A stretch of 64,000 nucleotides of DNA from Acanthosepion esculentum (Eukaryota > Mollusca > Cephalopoda > Sepiida > Sepiidae). The stretch is from the NCBI GenBank assembly GCA_964036315.1, contig OZ038517.1:47786237-47850236 (forward strand), read 5' to 3'. Both the position numbers and the translations under genes were made by a program. Positions within the stretch are counted from its first letter, which is position 1. Each line of letters starts with the position of its first letter. The notes below the pieces were generated by a model. It did not search any database. It saw nothing but the letters and a program-made list of their open reading frames with translations, and was not told the DNA's origin. Of this stretch, positions 35,119-46,484 are shown piece after piece.

Positions 35119-36022
35119 AGGGTCATTCAATAAATAAGGTGAATTTTTCGGTATAAGGACTTTTAATACAGATAGAAGCTTACTTTTTTCTTTTTTTTTT
35201 TCAACGTAGTCTCCCAGCACTGTCACACACTTTTCCCATCTGTGCACAAGCTTCCGTATTCCCTCAGCGTAAAAATCTTTGGACTGATGTCTCAGCTAGT
35301 CGCTCACAACACTTTTGACTTCATCGTCACTTTTAAACTTTGTGCCTCTCATGAACGCTTTCAAGGGACCAAACAGGTGAAAGTCTGAAGGGGCAAGGTC
35401 TGAGCTGTAAGGGGGATGAGGGAGCAGTTCCCAGCCCAGCTTGTTGATGGTCTGCACCATTTGGGCTGCTGTGTGAGGCCTTGTGTTGTCATGATGCAAG
35501 ATGACTCCTTCTGACTGATGACCCCTGCGTTTACCCCAACAGATAAGCTCAAAGTCCTTGCAATGTCATCCACTGTCACTCTTCTGTCAGACTGAATGAG
35601 GTCATTGACTGATTCGGTCACCTCAGGAGACCTCACTTCTGTAGGCCTCCCAGGCCTGTCTTCATCCTCAACACTGCTCTGTCCTTCTTTAAACAATTTA
35701 GCCCACTTGTAGACATTTTTTTTGGCTGAAACATGTGGCACCATACACAGTTGACATTCTCCTATGAATTTCAACTGGTTTGCACCCTTCAGCAACCAAA
35801 AACTTGATAACTGACCGCTGTTCAATCCTGGAGCATGCTTCTTGGTCGGCCATCTTTGTTAATCGCCAAAACTCTCAAAGTTTTTTTTTAATCTGCAAAA
35901 GAAATTAAATCCATGTGAAAAAGAAATAAAACAAAAAAAAAATAAATAAAAAAGAGTAAGCTTCTATCTGTATTAGAAGTCCTTATACCGAAAAATTCAA
36001 CTTATTTAATGAATGACCCTTG
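35117..36022 (-). mobile_element. Mariner-family transposon, 906 bp, internally deleted
   Basis: Terminal inverted repeats begin CCAGGGTCATTCAATAAATA on the left and CAAGGGTCATTCATTAAATA on the right (read inward). They pair for about 65 bases, through GAAAAATTC and TAAGCTTCTATCTGTATTA. A TA duplication flanks it (35115-35116, 36023-36024). The coding sequence is on the minus strand. The length is well below an intact mariner of about 1.3 kb because the middle of the transposase is missing. Confidence 0.9.
35190..35853 (-). pseudogene. Mariner transposase, frameshifted and internally deleted
   Basis: It starts at a plausible ATG (35851-35853). The N-terminal helix-turn-helix region is recognisable (VYKWAKLFKEGQSSVEDEDR, PGRPTEVRSPEVTESVNDLI, VTVDDIARTLSLSVG). 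An A8 run in the codons before VYKW shifts the frame. After SVG the sequence jumps to HHDNTRPHTAAQMVQTINKL and HPPYSSDLAPSDFHLFGPLK. These carry the second and third catalytic aspartates, but the block with the first is deleted. The protein cannot be active, although the ends could be mobilised in trans. Confidence 0.85.
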
Positions 36023-36028
36023 TATATC

Positions 36029-36396
36029 ATTATAATATTTTTATTATAATAAATGACGATAAAAACATTTTATGTCACTACAAAAAAATTTCACGTTTAA
36101 GTACAGAGATGGTACCTCTTCAGGTGATGGTAGATAGCTAATAATAAAAATGATTTATTAGGAAAATGAAAAAAAACAAATCTTTTACCTCTTTTCAAAA
36201 GTTAGTGGGGGCATGCAGTCAGAATTAACTAATGAAAAGAGGTAAAGGTATGTTTTTCAAATTTCCCTAATCATTTTTATCATTTGTTATCTACCATCGC
36301 CTGAAGAAGTACCATCACGGTAACGAAACATGAAAGTTTTTGTGTAGCGATGTAAAATGTTTTTATTGTAATTTATTATAATGAAAATATTATAAT
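36029..36396. repeat. Foldback palindrome, about 165-bp arms
   Basis: Arms 36029-36197 and 36233-36396 pair with scattered mismatches around a 35-base centre. The arms hold GATGGTACCTCTTCAGG and its partner CCTGAAGAAGTACCATC followed by ACGGTAACGAAAC, a member of the recurring hairpin motif. The left end lies 7 bases from the mariner. Confidence 0.85.
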
Positions 36397-36507
36397 AATA
36401 TTTTGTTCTACTTTGTATTGAGCACTTTTTTAAAAAAATAAATGCTACGAACTGTGGATTTTTACCCCCATCTGTTTTTTCTCTCATTTCAAATTCCAAG
36501 CCATTGG

Positions 36508-39500
36508 AAAGTCTCTTCTTCATATATGAGGTGATTGTCTAGCATTCACTACCATATATGAGGACTGATATTATGTAACAGTTCAGTACTCTTTTCTTTG
36601 TTTCTGTTGCTTCAAGTCTCTTCTTTGTATGTGAGGATATTGTCCAGCATTCACTGCCATATAGGAGGACTGATATTATGCAACAGTTCAGTTCTCTTTT
36701 CTTTGTTTCTGTTGCTTCAAGGCCCTTCTTCATCTGTGAGATTGTTCAGCATTCACTGCCATATAGGAGGACTGATATTATGCAACAGTTCAGTTCTCTT
36801 TTCTTTGTTTCTGTTGCTTCAAGTCTCTTCTTTGTATGTGAGGATATTGTCCAGCATTCACTGCCATATAGGAGGACTGATATTATGCAACAGTTCAGTT
36901 CTCTTTTCTTTGTTTCTGTTGCTTCAAGTCTCTTCTTCATCTGTGAGATTGTCCAGCATTCACTGCCATATAGGAGGACTGATATTACATAACAGTTCAG
37001 TACTCTTTTCTTTGTTTCTGTTGCTTCAAGTCTCTTCTTCATCTGTGAGATTGTCCAGCATTCACTGCCATATAGGAGGACTGATATTGCGTAACAGTTC
37101 AGTGCACTTTTCTTTGTTTCTGTTGTTTCAAGTCTCTTCTTTATCTGTGAGGAGATTGTCCAGCATTCACCGCCATATAGGAGGACTGATATTACGTAAC
37201 AGTTCAGCACTCTTTTCTTTGTTTCTGTTGCTTCAAATCTCTTCTTCGTATGTGAGGAGATTGTCCAGCATTCACTGCCATATAGGAGGACTGATATTAC
37301 ATAACAGTTTAGTACTCTTTTCTTTGTTTCTGTTGCTTCAAATCTCTTCTTTGTATGTGAGGATATTGTCCAGCATTCACTGCCATATAGGAGGACTGAT
37401 ATTATGCAACAGTTCAGTTCTCTTTTCTTTGTTTCTGTTGCTTCAAGTCTCTTCTTCATCTGTGAGATTGTCCAGCATTCACTGCCATATAGGAGGACTG
37501 ATATTACGTAACAGTTCAGTACTCTTTTCTTTGTTTCTGTTGCTTCAAGTCTCTTCTCCATCTGTGAGGAGATTGTACACCATTCACTGCCATATAGGAG
37601 GACTGATATTATGCAAAAGTTCAGTTCTCTTTTCTTTGTTTCTGTTGCTTCAAGTCTCTTCTTCATCTGTGAGATTGTCCAGCATTCACTGCCATATAGG
37701 AGGACTGATATTACGTAACAGTTCAGTTCTCTTTTCTTTGTTTCTGTTGTTTCAAGTCTCTTCTTCATCTGTGAGGAGATTGTCCACCATTCACTGCCAT
37801 ATAGGAGGACTGATATTATGCAAAAGTTCAGTTCTCTTTTCTTTGTTTCTGTTGCTTCAAGTCTCTTCTTCATCTGTGAGATTGTCCAGCATTCACTGCC
37901 ATATAGGAGGACTGATATTACGTAACAGTTCAGTACTCTTTTCTTTGTTTCTGTTGCTTCAAGTCTCTTCTTCATCTGTGAGGAGATTGTCCACCATTCA
38001 CTGCCATATAGGAGGACTGATATTATGCAAAAGTTCAGTACTCTTTTCTATGTTTCTGTTGCTTCAAGTCTCTTCTTCATCTGTGAGGAGATTGTCCAGC
38101 ATTCACTGCCATATAGGAGGACTGATATTACGTAACAGTTCAGTTCTCTTTTCTTTGTTTCTGTTGTTTCAAGTCTCTTCTTTATCTGTGAGGAGATTGT
38201 CCAGCATTCACTGCTATATAGGAGGACTGATATTACGTAACAGTTCAGTTCTCTTTTCTTTGTTTCTGTTGTTTCAAGTCTCTTCTTTATCTGTGAGGAG
38301 ATTGTCCAGCATTCACTGCCATATAGGAGGACTGATATTACATAACAGTTCAGTTCTCTTTTCTTTGTTTCTGTTGCTTCAAATCTCTTCTTTGTATGTG
38401 AGGATATTGTCCAGCATTCACTGCCATATAGGAGGACTGATATTATGCAACAGTTCAGTTCTCTTTTCTTTGTTTCTGTTGCTTCAAGTCTCTTCTTCAT
38501 CTGTGAGATTGTCCAGCATTCACTGCCATATAGGAGGACTGATATTACGTAACAGTTCAGTACTCTTTTCTTTGTTTCTGTTGCTTCAAGTCTCTTCTTC
38601 ATCTGTGAGGAGATTGTCCACCATTCACTGCCATATAGGAGGACTGATATTATGCAAAAGTTCAGTTCTCTTTTCTTTGTTTCTGTTGCTTCAAGTCTCT
38701 TCTTTATCTGTGAGGAGATTGTCCAGCATTCACTGCCATATAGGAGGACTGATATTACATAACAGTTCAGTAATCTTTTCTTTGTTTCTGTTGCTTCAAA
38801 TCTCTTCTTCGTATGTGAGGAGATTGTCCAGCATTCACTGCCATATAGGAGGACTGATATTACATAACAGTTCAGTACTCTTTTCTTTGTTTCTGTTGCT
38901 TCAAGTCTCTTCTTCATCTGTGAGGAGATTGTCCACCATTCACTGCCATATAGGAGGACTGATATTATGCAAAAGTTCAGTACTCTTTTCTATGTTTCTG
39001 TTGCTTCAAGTCTCTTCTTCATCTGTGAGGAGATTGTCCAGCATTCACTGCCATATAGGAGGACTGATATTACGTAACAGTTCAGTTCTCTTTTCTTTGT
39101 TTCTGTTGTTTCAAGTCTCTTCTTTATCTGTGAGGAGATTGTCCAGCATTCACTGCTATATAGGAGGACTGATATTACGTAACAGTTCAGTTCTCTTTTC
39201 TTTGTTTCTGTTGTTTCAAGTCTCTTCTTTATCTGTGAGGAGATTGTCCAGCATTCACTGCCATATAGGAGGACTGATATTACATAACAGTTCAGTTCTC
39301 TTTTCTTTGTTTCTGTTGCTTCAAATCTCTTCTTTGTATGTGAGGAGATTGTCCAGCATTCACTGCCATATAGGAGGACTGATATTATGCAAAAGTTCAG
39401 TACTCTTTTCTATGTTTCTGTTGCTTCAAGTCTCTTCTTCATCTGTGAGGAGATTGTCCAGCATTCACTGCCATATAGGAGGACTGATATTACGTAACAG

Positions 39501-42170
39501 TTCAGTTCTCTTTTCTTTGTTTCTGTTGTTTCAAGTCTCTTCTTTATCTGTGAGGAGATTGTCCAGCATTCACTGCTATATAGGAGGACTGATATTACGT
39601 AACAGTTCAGTTCTCTTTTCTTTGTTTCTGTTGTTTCAAGTCTCTTCTTTATCTGTGAGGAGATTGTCCAGCATTCACTGCCATATAGGAGGACTGATAT
39701 TACATAACAGTTCAGTTCTCTTTTCTTTGTTTCTGTTGCTTCAAATCTCTTCTTTGTATGTGAGGAGATTGTCCAGCATTCACTGCCATATAGGAGGACT
39801 GATATTATGCAACAGTTCAGTTCTCTTTTCTTTGTTTCTGTTGCTTCAAGTCTCTTCTTCATCTGTGAGGAGATTGTACACCATTCACTGCCATATAGGA
39901 GGACTGATATTATGCAAAAGTTCAGTTCTCTTTTCTTTGTTTCTGTTGCTTCAAGTCTCTTCTTCATCTGTGAGATTGTCCAGCATTCACTGCCATATAG
40001 GAGGACTGATATTACGTAACAGTTCAGTTCTCTTTTCTTTGTTTCTGTTGTTTCAAGTCTCTTCTTCATCTGTGAGGAGATTGTCCACCATTCACTGCCA
40101 TATAGGAGGACTGATATTATGCAAAAGTTCAGTTCTCTTTTCTTTGTTTCTGTTGCTTCAAGTCTCTTCTTCATCTGTGAGATTGTCCAGCATTCACTGC
40201 CATATAGGAGGACTGATATTACGTAACAGTTCAGTACTCTTTTCTTTGTTTCTGTTGCTTCAAGTCTCTTCTTCATCTGTGAGGAGATTGTCCACCATTC
40301 ACTGCCATATAGGAGGACTGATATTATGCAAAAGTTCAGTACTCTTTTCTATGTTTCTGTTGCTTCAAGTCTCTTCTTCATCTGTGAGGAGATTGTCCAG
40401 CATTCACTGCCATATAGGAGGACTGATATTACGTAACAGTTCAGTTCTCTTTTCTTTGTTTCTGTTGTTTCAAGTCTCTTCTTTATCTGTGAGGAGATTG
40501 TCCAGCATTCACTGCTATATAGGAGGACTGATATTACGTAACAGTTCAGTTCTCTTTTCTTTGTTTCTGTTGTTTCAAGTCTCTTCTTTATCTGTGAGGA
40601 GATTGTCCAGCATTCACTGCCATATAGGAGGACTGATATTACATAACAGTTCAGTTCTCTTTTCTTTGTTTCTGTTGCTTCAAATCTCTTCTTTGTATGT
40701 GAGGATATTGTCCAGCATTCACTGCCATATAGGAGGACTGATATTATGCAACAGTTCAGTTCTCTTTTCTTTGTTTCTGTTGCTTCAAGTCTCTTCTTCA
40801 TCTGTGAGATTGTCCAGCATTCACTGCCATATAGGAGGACTGATATTACGTAACAGTTCAGTACTCTTTTCTTTGTTTCTGTTGCTTCAAGTCTCTTCTT
40901 CATCTGTGAGGAGATTGTCCACCATTCACTGCCATATAGGAGGACTGATATTATGCAAAAGTTCAGTTCTCTTTTCTTTGTTTCTGTTGCTTCAAGTCTC
41001 TTCTTTATCTGTGAGGAGATTGTCCAGCATTCACTGCCATATAGGAGGACTGATATTACATAACAGTTCAGTAATCTTTTCTTTGTTTCTGTTGCTTCAA
41101 ATCTCTTCTTCGTATGTGAGGAGATTGTCCAGCATTCACTGCCATATAGGAGGACTGATATTACATAACAGTTCAGTACTCTTTTCTTTGTTTCTGTTGC
41201 TTCAAGTCTCTTCTTCATCTGTGAGGAGATTGTCCACCATTCACTGCCATATAGGAGGACTGATATTATGCAAAAGTTCAGTACTCTTTTCTATGTTTCT
41301 GTTGCTTCTAGTCTCTTCTTCATCTGTGAGGAGATTGTCCAGCATTCACTGCCATATAGGAGGACTGATATTACGTAACAGTTCAGTTCTCTTTTCTTTG
41401 TTTCTGTTGTTTCAAGTCTCTTCTTTATCTGTGAGGAGATTGTCCAGCATTCACTGCTATATAGGAGGACTGATATTACGTAACAGTTCAGTTCTCTTTT
41501 CTTTGTTTCTGTTGTTTCAAGTCTCTTCTTTATCTGTGAGGAGATTGTCCAGCATTCACTGCCATATAGGAGGACTGATATTACATAACAGTTCAGTTCT
41601 ATTTTCTTTGTTTCTGTTGCTTCAAATCTCTTCTTTGTATGTGAGGAGATTGTCCAGCATTCACTGCCATATAGGAGGACTGATATTATGCAACAGTTCA
41701 GTTCTCTTTTCTTTGTTTCTGTTGCTTCAAGTCTCTTCTTCATCTGTGAGATTGTCCAGCATTCACTGCCATATAGGAGGACTGATATTACGTAACAGTT
41801 CAGTACTCTTTTCTTTGTTTCTGTTGCTTCAAGTCTCTTCTTCATCTGTGAGGAGATTGTCCACCATTCACTGCCATATAGGAGGACTGATATTATGCAA
41901 AAGTTCAGTTCTCTTTTCTTTGTTTCTGTTGCTTCAAGTCTCTTCTTTATCTGTGAGATTGTCCAGCATTCACTGCCATATAGGAGGACTGATATTACAT
42001 AACAGTTCAGTAATCTTTTCTTTGTTTCTGTTGCTTCAAATCTCTTCTTCGTATGTGAGGAGATTGTCCAGCATTCACTGCCATATAGGAGGACTGATAT
42101 TATATAACAGTTCAGTACTCTTTTCTTTGTTTCTGTTGCTTCAAGTCTCTTCTTCATCTGTGAAGAAGAT
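36508..42170 (-). repeat. Satellite array 2: about 54 units of 105/102 bp from LINE-A
   Basis: Minus-strand units encode ISVLLYGSECWTISSQMKKR then LEATETKKRVLNCYV (35 residues, 105 bp). A frequent 102-bp variant lacks one Ser (WTISQMKK), and another variant has SSHTKKRFEATE. A rare variant (CTCTTTTCTATGTTTCTG on the plus strand) marks a higher-order repeat: it occurs at about 38040, 38982, 39402, 40341 and 41283, with spacings of 942, 420, 939 and 942. The 942-bp block is nine monomers. Visible length changes are multiples of three, so one antisense plus-strand frame stays open for 1,872 codons (36598-42216). It is a satellite, not a gene. Confidence 0.95.
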
Positions 42171-42245
42171 GATTGTTTCTAATGAAATTTTCCCATTTCT
42201 TCGCATCTTTTCTTAGCCCAATGCACCTTCAAATTTCAGTTTTGC
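42171..42245 (-). pseudogene. LINE-A sequence flanking array 2
   Basis: The minus strand reads GKISLET preceded by a degenerate DA(F)...K stretch. This is the LINE-A part immediately upstream of the satellite segment, so array 2 grew inside a LINE-A copy. Confidence 0.5.
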
Positions 42246-43430
42246 ACTTTCGCCAAACATGAAACACTTCCCAGATTTTTAAATTGTACTCGTTTGATTT
42301 TGATACCTAATAAAATATGGTGGGGTCACAGACATGTTTATGAAAGAAGCTTTGAAGAAAATGTCTGTATATGCTCTTTGTTTACTTATCTTAATACCTT
42401 GCCATGTAATTCATTTGGACTGGTACATTCCAGTCAGAAATATGAAAAGAAAAAACAATGTACTCACCGAATTCTGAACACTGTGTAGAATTTAACAGTG
42501 AGGAAAACTTCTGAATATATATCGGCTGAAACATTGTCTTCATCATAACAAAGATGAAGACAATGGTCTTGAAGAAACTATGGAATCACAAAAGATGATT
42601 AACCATTGTCTTTAATTCTGAAATGTTACATCAGCATGACATAAGCGCTTTTAAGACTGCCTTTTTTTTTGTTTTTTTTAATTCATTTTCAGACAATGTT
42701 TCCTTGCATTTGTTAGTTTTTTTCCATGATTTAACTTTGTAAGACTCTCACTTATTTATCTACTGCTGCAAAGAGAGAAAATATAATGAATATATGATTT
42801 GAAGACCTCAGTCTGAAAAAAAAAGAATTTCTTTACATTATTGGGCAATAATGATTAATATTGCATTTGCCTAGTTTTCTTTCCATTACTGGCAACACTG
42901 ATTAACAAATCTTGCTACCCATAATAGTTTATACATTTTCCTAGTTTTTTTTTTAAACTGACACCACTTTTCATGAAAATTACTACCTCTGTCCCATAAT
43001 AATTGGTACATTTTCCTTGTTCTCTTCTGATTACTAGCACTACTTATTAATAAATTACCTTATCTGTTGTATAACATTTGCTTAGTTTTCTATTGATTAT
43101 TGGCAACACATTACTAAATATTATTATCTCTGTCCCATAATAGTTGGTACAATTGCCTAGTTTTCTTTTAAATACTGGCACCACTTATTAATAAATATTA
43201 CAAGTTAAAAAATGTAAATAGAACAAATATTTTTTGAACAGTGTTTTAACTGAATATTGTAAGTGGAAGTCTGGAATCCGAATGGTGCCAATGATGTTGG
43301 ATTTGGTAAATTAGATGATAATGGAAGCCATGTGTTAGCGTTTAAGCAAGCAGTTGCCCTTTGTTAGAACAGCGGTTGCATAAAAATTGGAGAAAAAAAG
43401 AATAGCATCCAGTTGATGAAGATAACAATT
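42246..43430. other. No recognisable gene
   Basis: AT-rich. A phrase like CCCATAATAATTGGTACATTTTCC, with AAATATTA and CTAGTTTTCTTT, recurs about five times between 42850 and 43200 at intervals of roughly 60-130 bases, suggesting a decayed tandem repeat. ACATTGTCTTCATC and GATGAAGACAATGG (42530-42570) form a short inverted pair. Confidence 0.45.
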
Positions 43431-43436
43431 TGTTAC

Positions 43437-43740
43437 AGCATTTACATTTTTCCGACTATTGTCCTCATCTTTGTCGCCATATTTATTACAACGTTTCGGC
43501 CGTTGTATGCTCTGGCCTTCTTCAGGTGGTTGGAATGTCGAACCGAACCCTTTATTTCGCTCACTGGGGTAGACTGTTCTAGTTCCACGTGCCATGTCTA
43601 ATGGATGTCAGTTATCAGTTATCTCCTGTTAATTCCCCTCTCCAAGTTCTCCACTGCCTTAACTGGGTATTGAACTCATACTCATTGGGTCCTGTCACTG
43701 GATCTAACTAACGCCTTTATCCACTGTGCCATGTGTTCTT
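43437..43740 (-). mobile_element. SINE S-I, near full length
   Basis: Minus strand: A-box ATGGCACAGTGGATAAAGGC, B-box GAGTTCAATACCCAGTTAAG, then the body, the GAAGAAGGCC/GGCCGAAACG hairpin and the tail. It is immediately followed by another copy in the same orientation. Confidence 0.8.
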
Positions 43741-43990
43741 GCCATGTTTCGGCCGTTCTAAGCTACGGCCTTCTTCAGGTGGTTGGAATGTCGAATTGAA
43801 CCCCCTTTATTTCGCTCACTGGGGTAGACTGTTCTAGTTCCACGTGCCATGTCTAATGGATGTCAGTTATCAGTTATCTCCTGTTAATTCCCCTCTCCAA
43901 GTTCTCCACTGCCTGAACTGTGTATTGAGCTCACACTCATTGGGCCCTGTCACCTGATCTAACTAATGCCTTTATCCACTGTGCCATGTA
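43741..43990 (-). mobile_element. SINE S-I, tail-truncated tandem copy
   Basis: Same orientation as 43437-43740. Head and body are present, but it stops in the hairpin (CATGTTTCGGCCGTTCTAAG on the plus strand), so the 3' tail is missing. The tandem dimer could arise by recombination between two copies. Confidence 0.75.
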
Positions 43991-44107
43991 TCCCATACAG
44001 TTTTGTACTTTTTCGAGATTTCTTTGAGTGATTTTTTTGACTACTCAAGTTCCGCATTAATTTCGTACGGTTAACCAATGTCTCTGCCACATTTCTTTTT
44101 ATGTATA

Positions 44108-44235
44108 TTATTTACATTATTCGAACTATTGTCCTCATTTTTGTCGCTATATTTATTACGACATTTCGGCCGTTGTATGCTCCGGACTTCTTCAGGTGGT
44201 TGGAATGTCAAACTGAACCCTTTATTTTGCTAACT
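44108..44235 (-). mobile_element. SINE S-I 3' fragment
   Basis: Tail and hairpin part only. Its body is cut at a junction with LINE-B sequence at 44236. Confidence 0.7.
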
Positions 44236-44725
44236 ACAATCTTCAAAAATTTAAATGCAATTTATGTTGTTCATGATGACGGTAGTCTTTGAGTATAGAA
44301 TCCAGAGGTTGGCAGTGAATATTTAGAAGACAGTAGGGAAGCGTAGTTCAGGTTAGCAGTGGATATCTCGATAAAGTAGCAGAGCGGAGTTCTTCCTTCT
44401 GTTCTTTGGTTTCTGGTCATCTTTGGACAGAGTTATCAAAATGGCCGCCTTTATACACGACGGATTGAATATTTCACGTCTCCTGATTGGTTAACCTTCA
44501 TTTGGGGAACTATAAAGTGAGTCAAGTCATTTGGGTTTGCTCCCTAGTACACTAGTACACAAAATAATCCAACAATTTAGTCTCCATCTTCTGTCTTCTT
44601 GAATCCTGTTTATCTTTTGTCCTTTCCGCAATCCCCACTATACCCAATCTTTTCTCTCACTTTCAGTCTCTGTAATCCTTTTGCATACTAGTTGCATTCC
44701 TGCTTTGCTTGGGTGAAATGAAAAG
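44236..44725 (+). pseudogene. LINE-B 3' end, split by a solo LTR
   Basis: CTTCAAAAATTTAAATGCAA (44241-44260) continues after the LTR with CTCCATCTTCTGTCTTCTTG (44582-44601) and the family terminus (GCTTGGGTGAAATGAAAA). It matches 23602-23660 once the LTR and one target copy are removed. Confidence 0.7.
44265..44574 (-). mobile_element. Solo LTR, 310 bp
   Basis: It begins TGTTGTTCATGATG and ends TAATCCAACA (TG...CA with TGTTG/CAACA inverted ends). An exact 5-bp duplication ATTTA flanks it (44260-44264, 44575-44579). On the minus strand a TATA-like word (GTATAAAGGCGG) sits mid-element, so the minus strand is probably sense. It interrupts LINE-B, which dates it after that insertion. Confidence 0.8.
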
Positions 44726-44805
44726 GTTGCACTTTACAATTCTGTTGACAGATGTGCTTTTTGAGATGTTCGTGGCATTAGACACATAGGTAGGTAGGTA
44801 TATGT

Positions 44806-45035
44806 CGTAACCTAGGGAAAGTTACTGAATCACAAGAAGGTTGGTAATGCACGATAATACTTGGGACAAGAACAACGCATATAAGATTTGCCAGCAGCAC
44901 ATAGAAGAAGAAATCAACTGCTAGAAGTGAATCAAGTGAATTCTACAAAGAGTCTCCAACTGCAGACCAACATACAGTATTTCCTACTGTATTTATGTGA
45001 ATGGGGACATACCAATTATTGTCCGTAGGTATGCT
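44806..45035 (+). repeat. LTR-like direct repeat, copy 1
   Basis: GTAACCTAGGGAAAGTTACT through GAATGGGGACATACCAATTA matches 45323-45560 with small differences. It could be one LTR of a family with a copy next door. No target duplication was found. Confidence 0.55.
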
Positions 45036-45112
45036 TCCTCAAAATATATCCAATTTGCTTTAGAACTTCTTCCTGTGTTCTGTCCATTCTATTCTCCACA
45101 TCCACCTGTAAA

Positions 45113-45180
45113 ATGACATCTCTCTTGACATGAGCCTCTTCTTCATCAGTAAGAATATTCTTCATCACTCACTATAATAC
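45113..45180 (-). pseudogene. Single LINE-A satellite-like segment
   Basis: The minus strand aligns to the TATGGCAGTGAATGCTGG...ATGAAGAAGAG part of the array-2 unit with many changes. This is a lone, unamplified copy. Confidence 0.4.
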
Positions 45181-45245
45181 CAATCTGTAATCCCCAGCAT
45201 TCTAATGGTATTATCACCTTGTTTGGGATGGAGTGATAAAAAAAA
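45165..45245 (+). mobile_element. LINE-B 3' tail fragment
   Basis: CTGTAATCCCCAGCATTCTA, then TTATCACCTTGTTTGGGATG, GAGTGATAAA and an A run form the LINE-B terminus. Confidence 0.6.
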
Positions 45246-45319
45246 AATCTGTATAATATAAAAAGCTATATTAATGATGATGAAATACAGACAAATAATT
45301 ACTAAAAAAGCTTTGCAAC

Positions 45320-45563
45320 TGTTGTAACCTAGGGAAGGTTACTGAATAGAATAATCACAGGAAGGCTGGTAATACATGATAATACTTAGGACAAGAACAA
45401 CACATATAAGATTTGCCAGCGGTTCATAGAAATAGTCAACTGCTAGAAGTGAGTCAAGTGAATTCCACAATGTATATTCAACTGCAGACCAACATACAGT
45501 ATTTACTACTGTATTTATGTGAATGGGGACATACCCATTATTTTCTGTAGGTATGCTACAACA
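45320..45563 (+). repeat. LTR-like direct repeat, copy 2
   Basis: Begins TGTTGTAACCTAGGG and ends ATGCTACAACA, so TGTTGTA and TACAACA are inverted. The flanks do not show a matching target duplication (GCAAC versus GTTTA), which weakens the solo-LTR reading. Confidence 0.5.
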
Positions 45564-45639
45564 GTTTATAAATAGACATGTGCTGAATTAAAACTGTTCA
45601 AACTACATGTCCGCCTATTGAACTCTACATACTTCAGCT

Positions 45640-46465
45640 GCTGAAAAACATTTTTACAAAAAAGCTAATGAAAATTTCTGATAAAGTCTGTCACAAAGAA
45701 CTGTTGGAACTGCTCGTTAACCGTAACATATTTGGGAACGATATCAGAATAATTCAGAACCTATACTGAGGAGAAAAGGAATTCAGTAAATATACGAAAG
45801 CAGAAAGGGGTGTCAGACAAGAATGTGTCTTCTCACCAGACTTATCCAACCTACACAGCGAGGTGGTTTATGAGAGAATTAAAAGTCCTACCAGGATTTT
45901 CATTATTGGTGATCGCAATCTTAACAACTTAAGATGTACAGATGAATCAGGACAGGATACAGAAAATGGAAACTACAAACACTCCTAGCAAAGGTAGTGA
46001 AGGAAAGCAAGAAGAAAAGACTAAACCTTAATTGCAAGAAGGTGGAACTCATGGTTGTTAGCAAAAGGATGAGCCCAAAATACAAATTAACAACTGGAGA
46101 TACAAAAATCAAACAAGTATGACAATTTAAATAGATGGGAAATGTTTTAACACAGGATGTAAAGTGTGACACTGAAATCCAAACGTGCCCTGTGATAGGG
46201 GAACGATTATCCTCTTAGATGAAGAAGAGACTTCAAATGACAGAAATGTGGTTCTGCAGAAGGATGCTGAGAATACCATGAATTGAACATGTGAGTAACG
46301 ACAAGGTTTTAGAGAAGAAGGACACTTATATTTAATATAAGAAAAACAAGTGAAATTTTTGGGGCACTTAATGAGGAAAGAGGGCTTGGAAAATTGGATG
46401 CTCACAAGACATACTGAAGGCAAGAGGGATAGAGGAAGACAGCACATCTTATCTTTTGTAAATGG
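45640..46465 (+). pseudogene. LINE-A reverse transcriptase copy with a deletion over the satellite segment
   Basis: The plus strand, with frameshifts, encodes DKVCHKELLELLVNRNIFGN, RIIQNLY, RGVRQECVFSPDLSNLHSEV, NLNNLRCTDES (at the catalytic YADD position), KKVELMVVSKR, KCDTEIQT, then MKKRLQMTEMWFCRRMLRIP and GHLMRKEGLENW-like sequence. Between KCDTEIQ and MKKRL it lacks the stretch that normally holds AFQKLSKVLR, LETKKRVLNCY and VLLYGSECWTI, the piece amplified in the arrays. The catalytic Asp pair is lost, so the copy is dead. It meets a LINE-B copy tail to tail near 46485. Confidence 0.75.
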
Positions 46466-46484
46466 ATAGCATAGAACAGGGAGT

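Noticed and set aside
36598..42216. 1,872-codon plus-strand ORF as a hydrophobic repeat protein
   Set aside because: It is antisense to a LINE-A-derived array and has no independent coding evidence.
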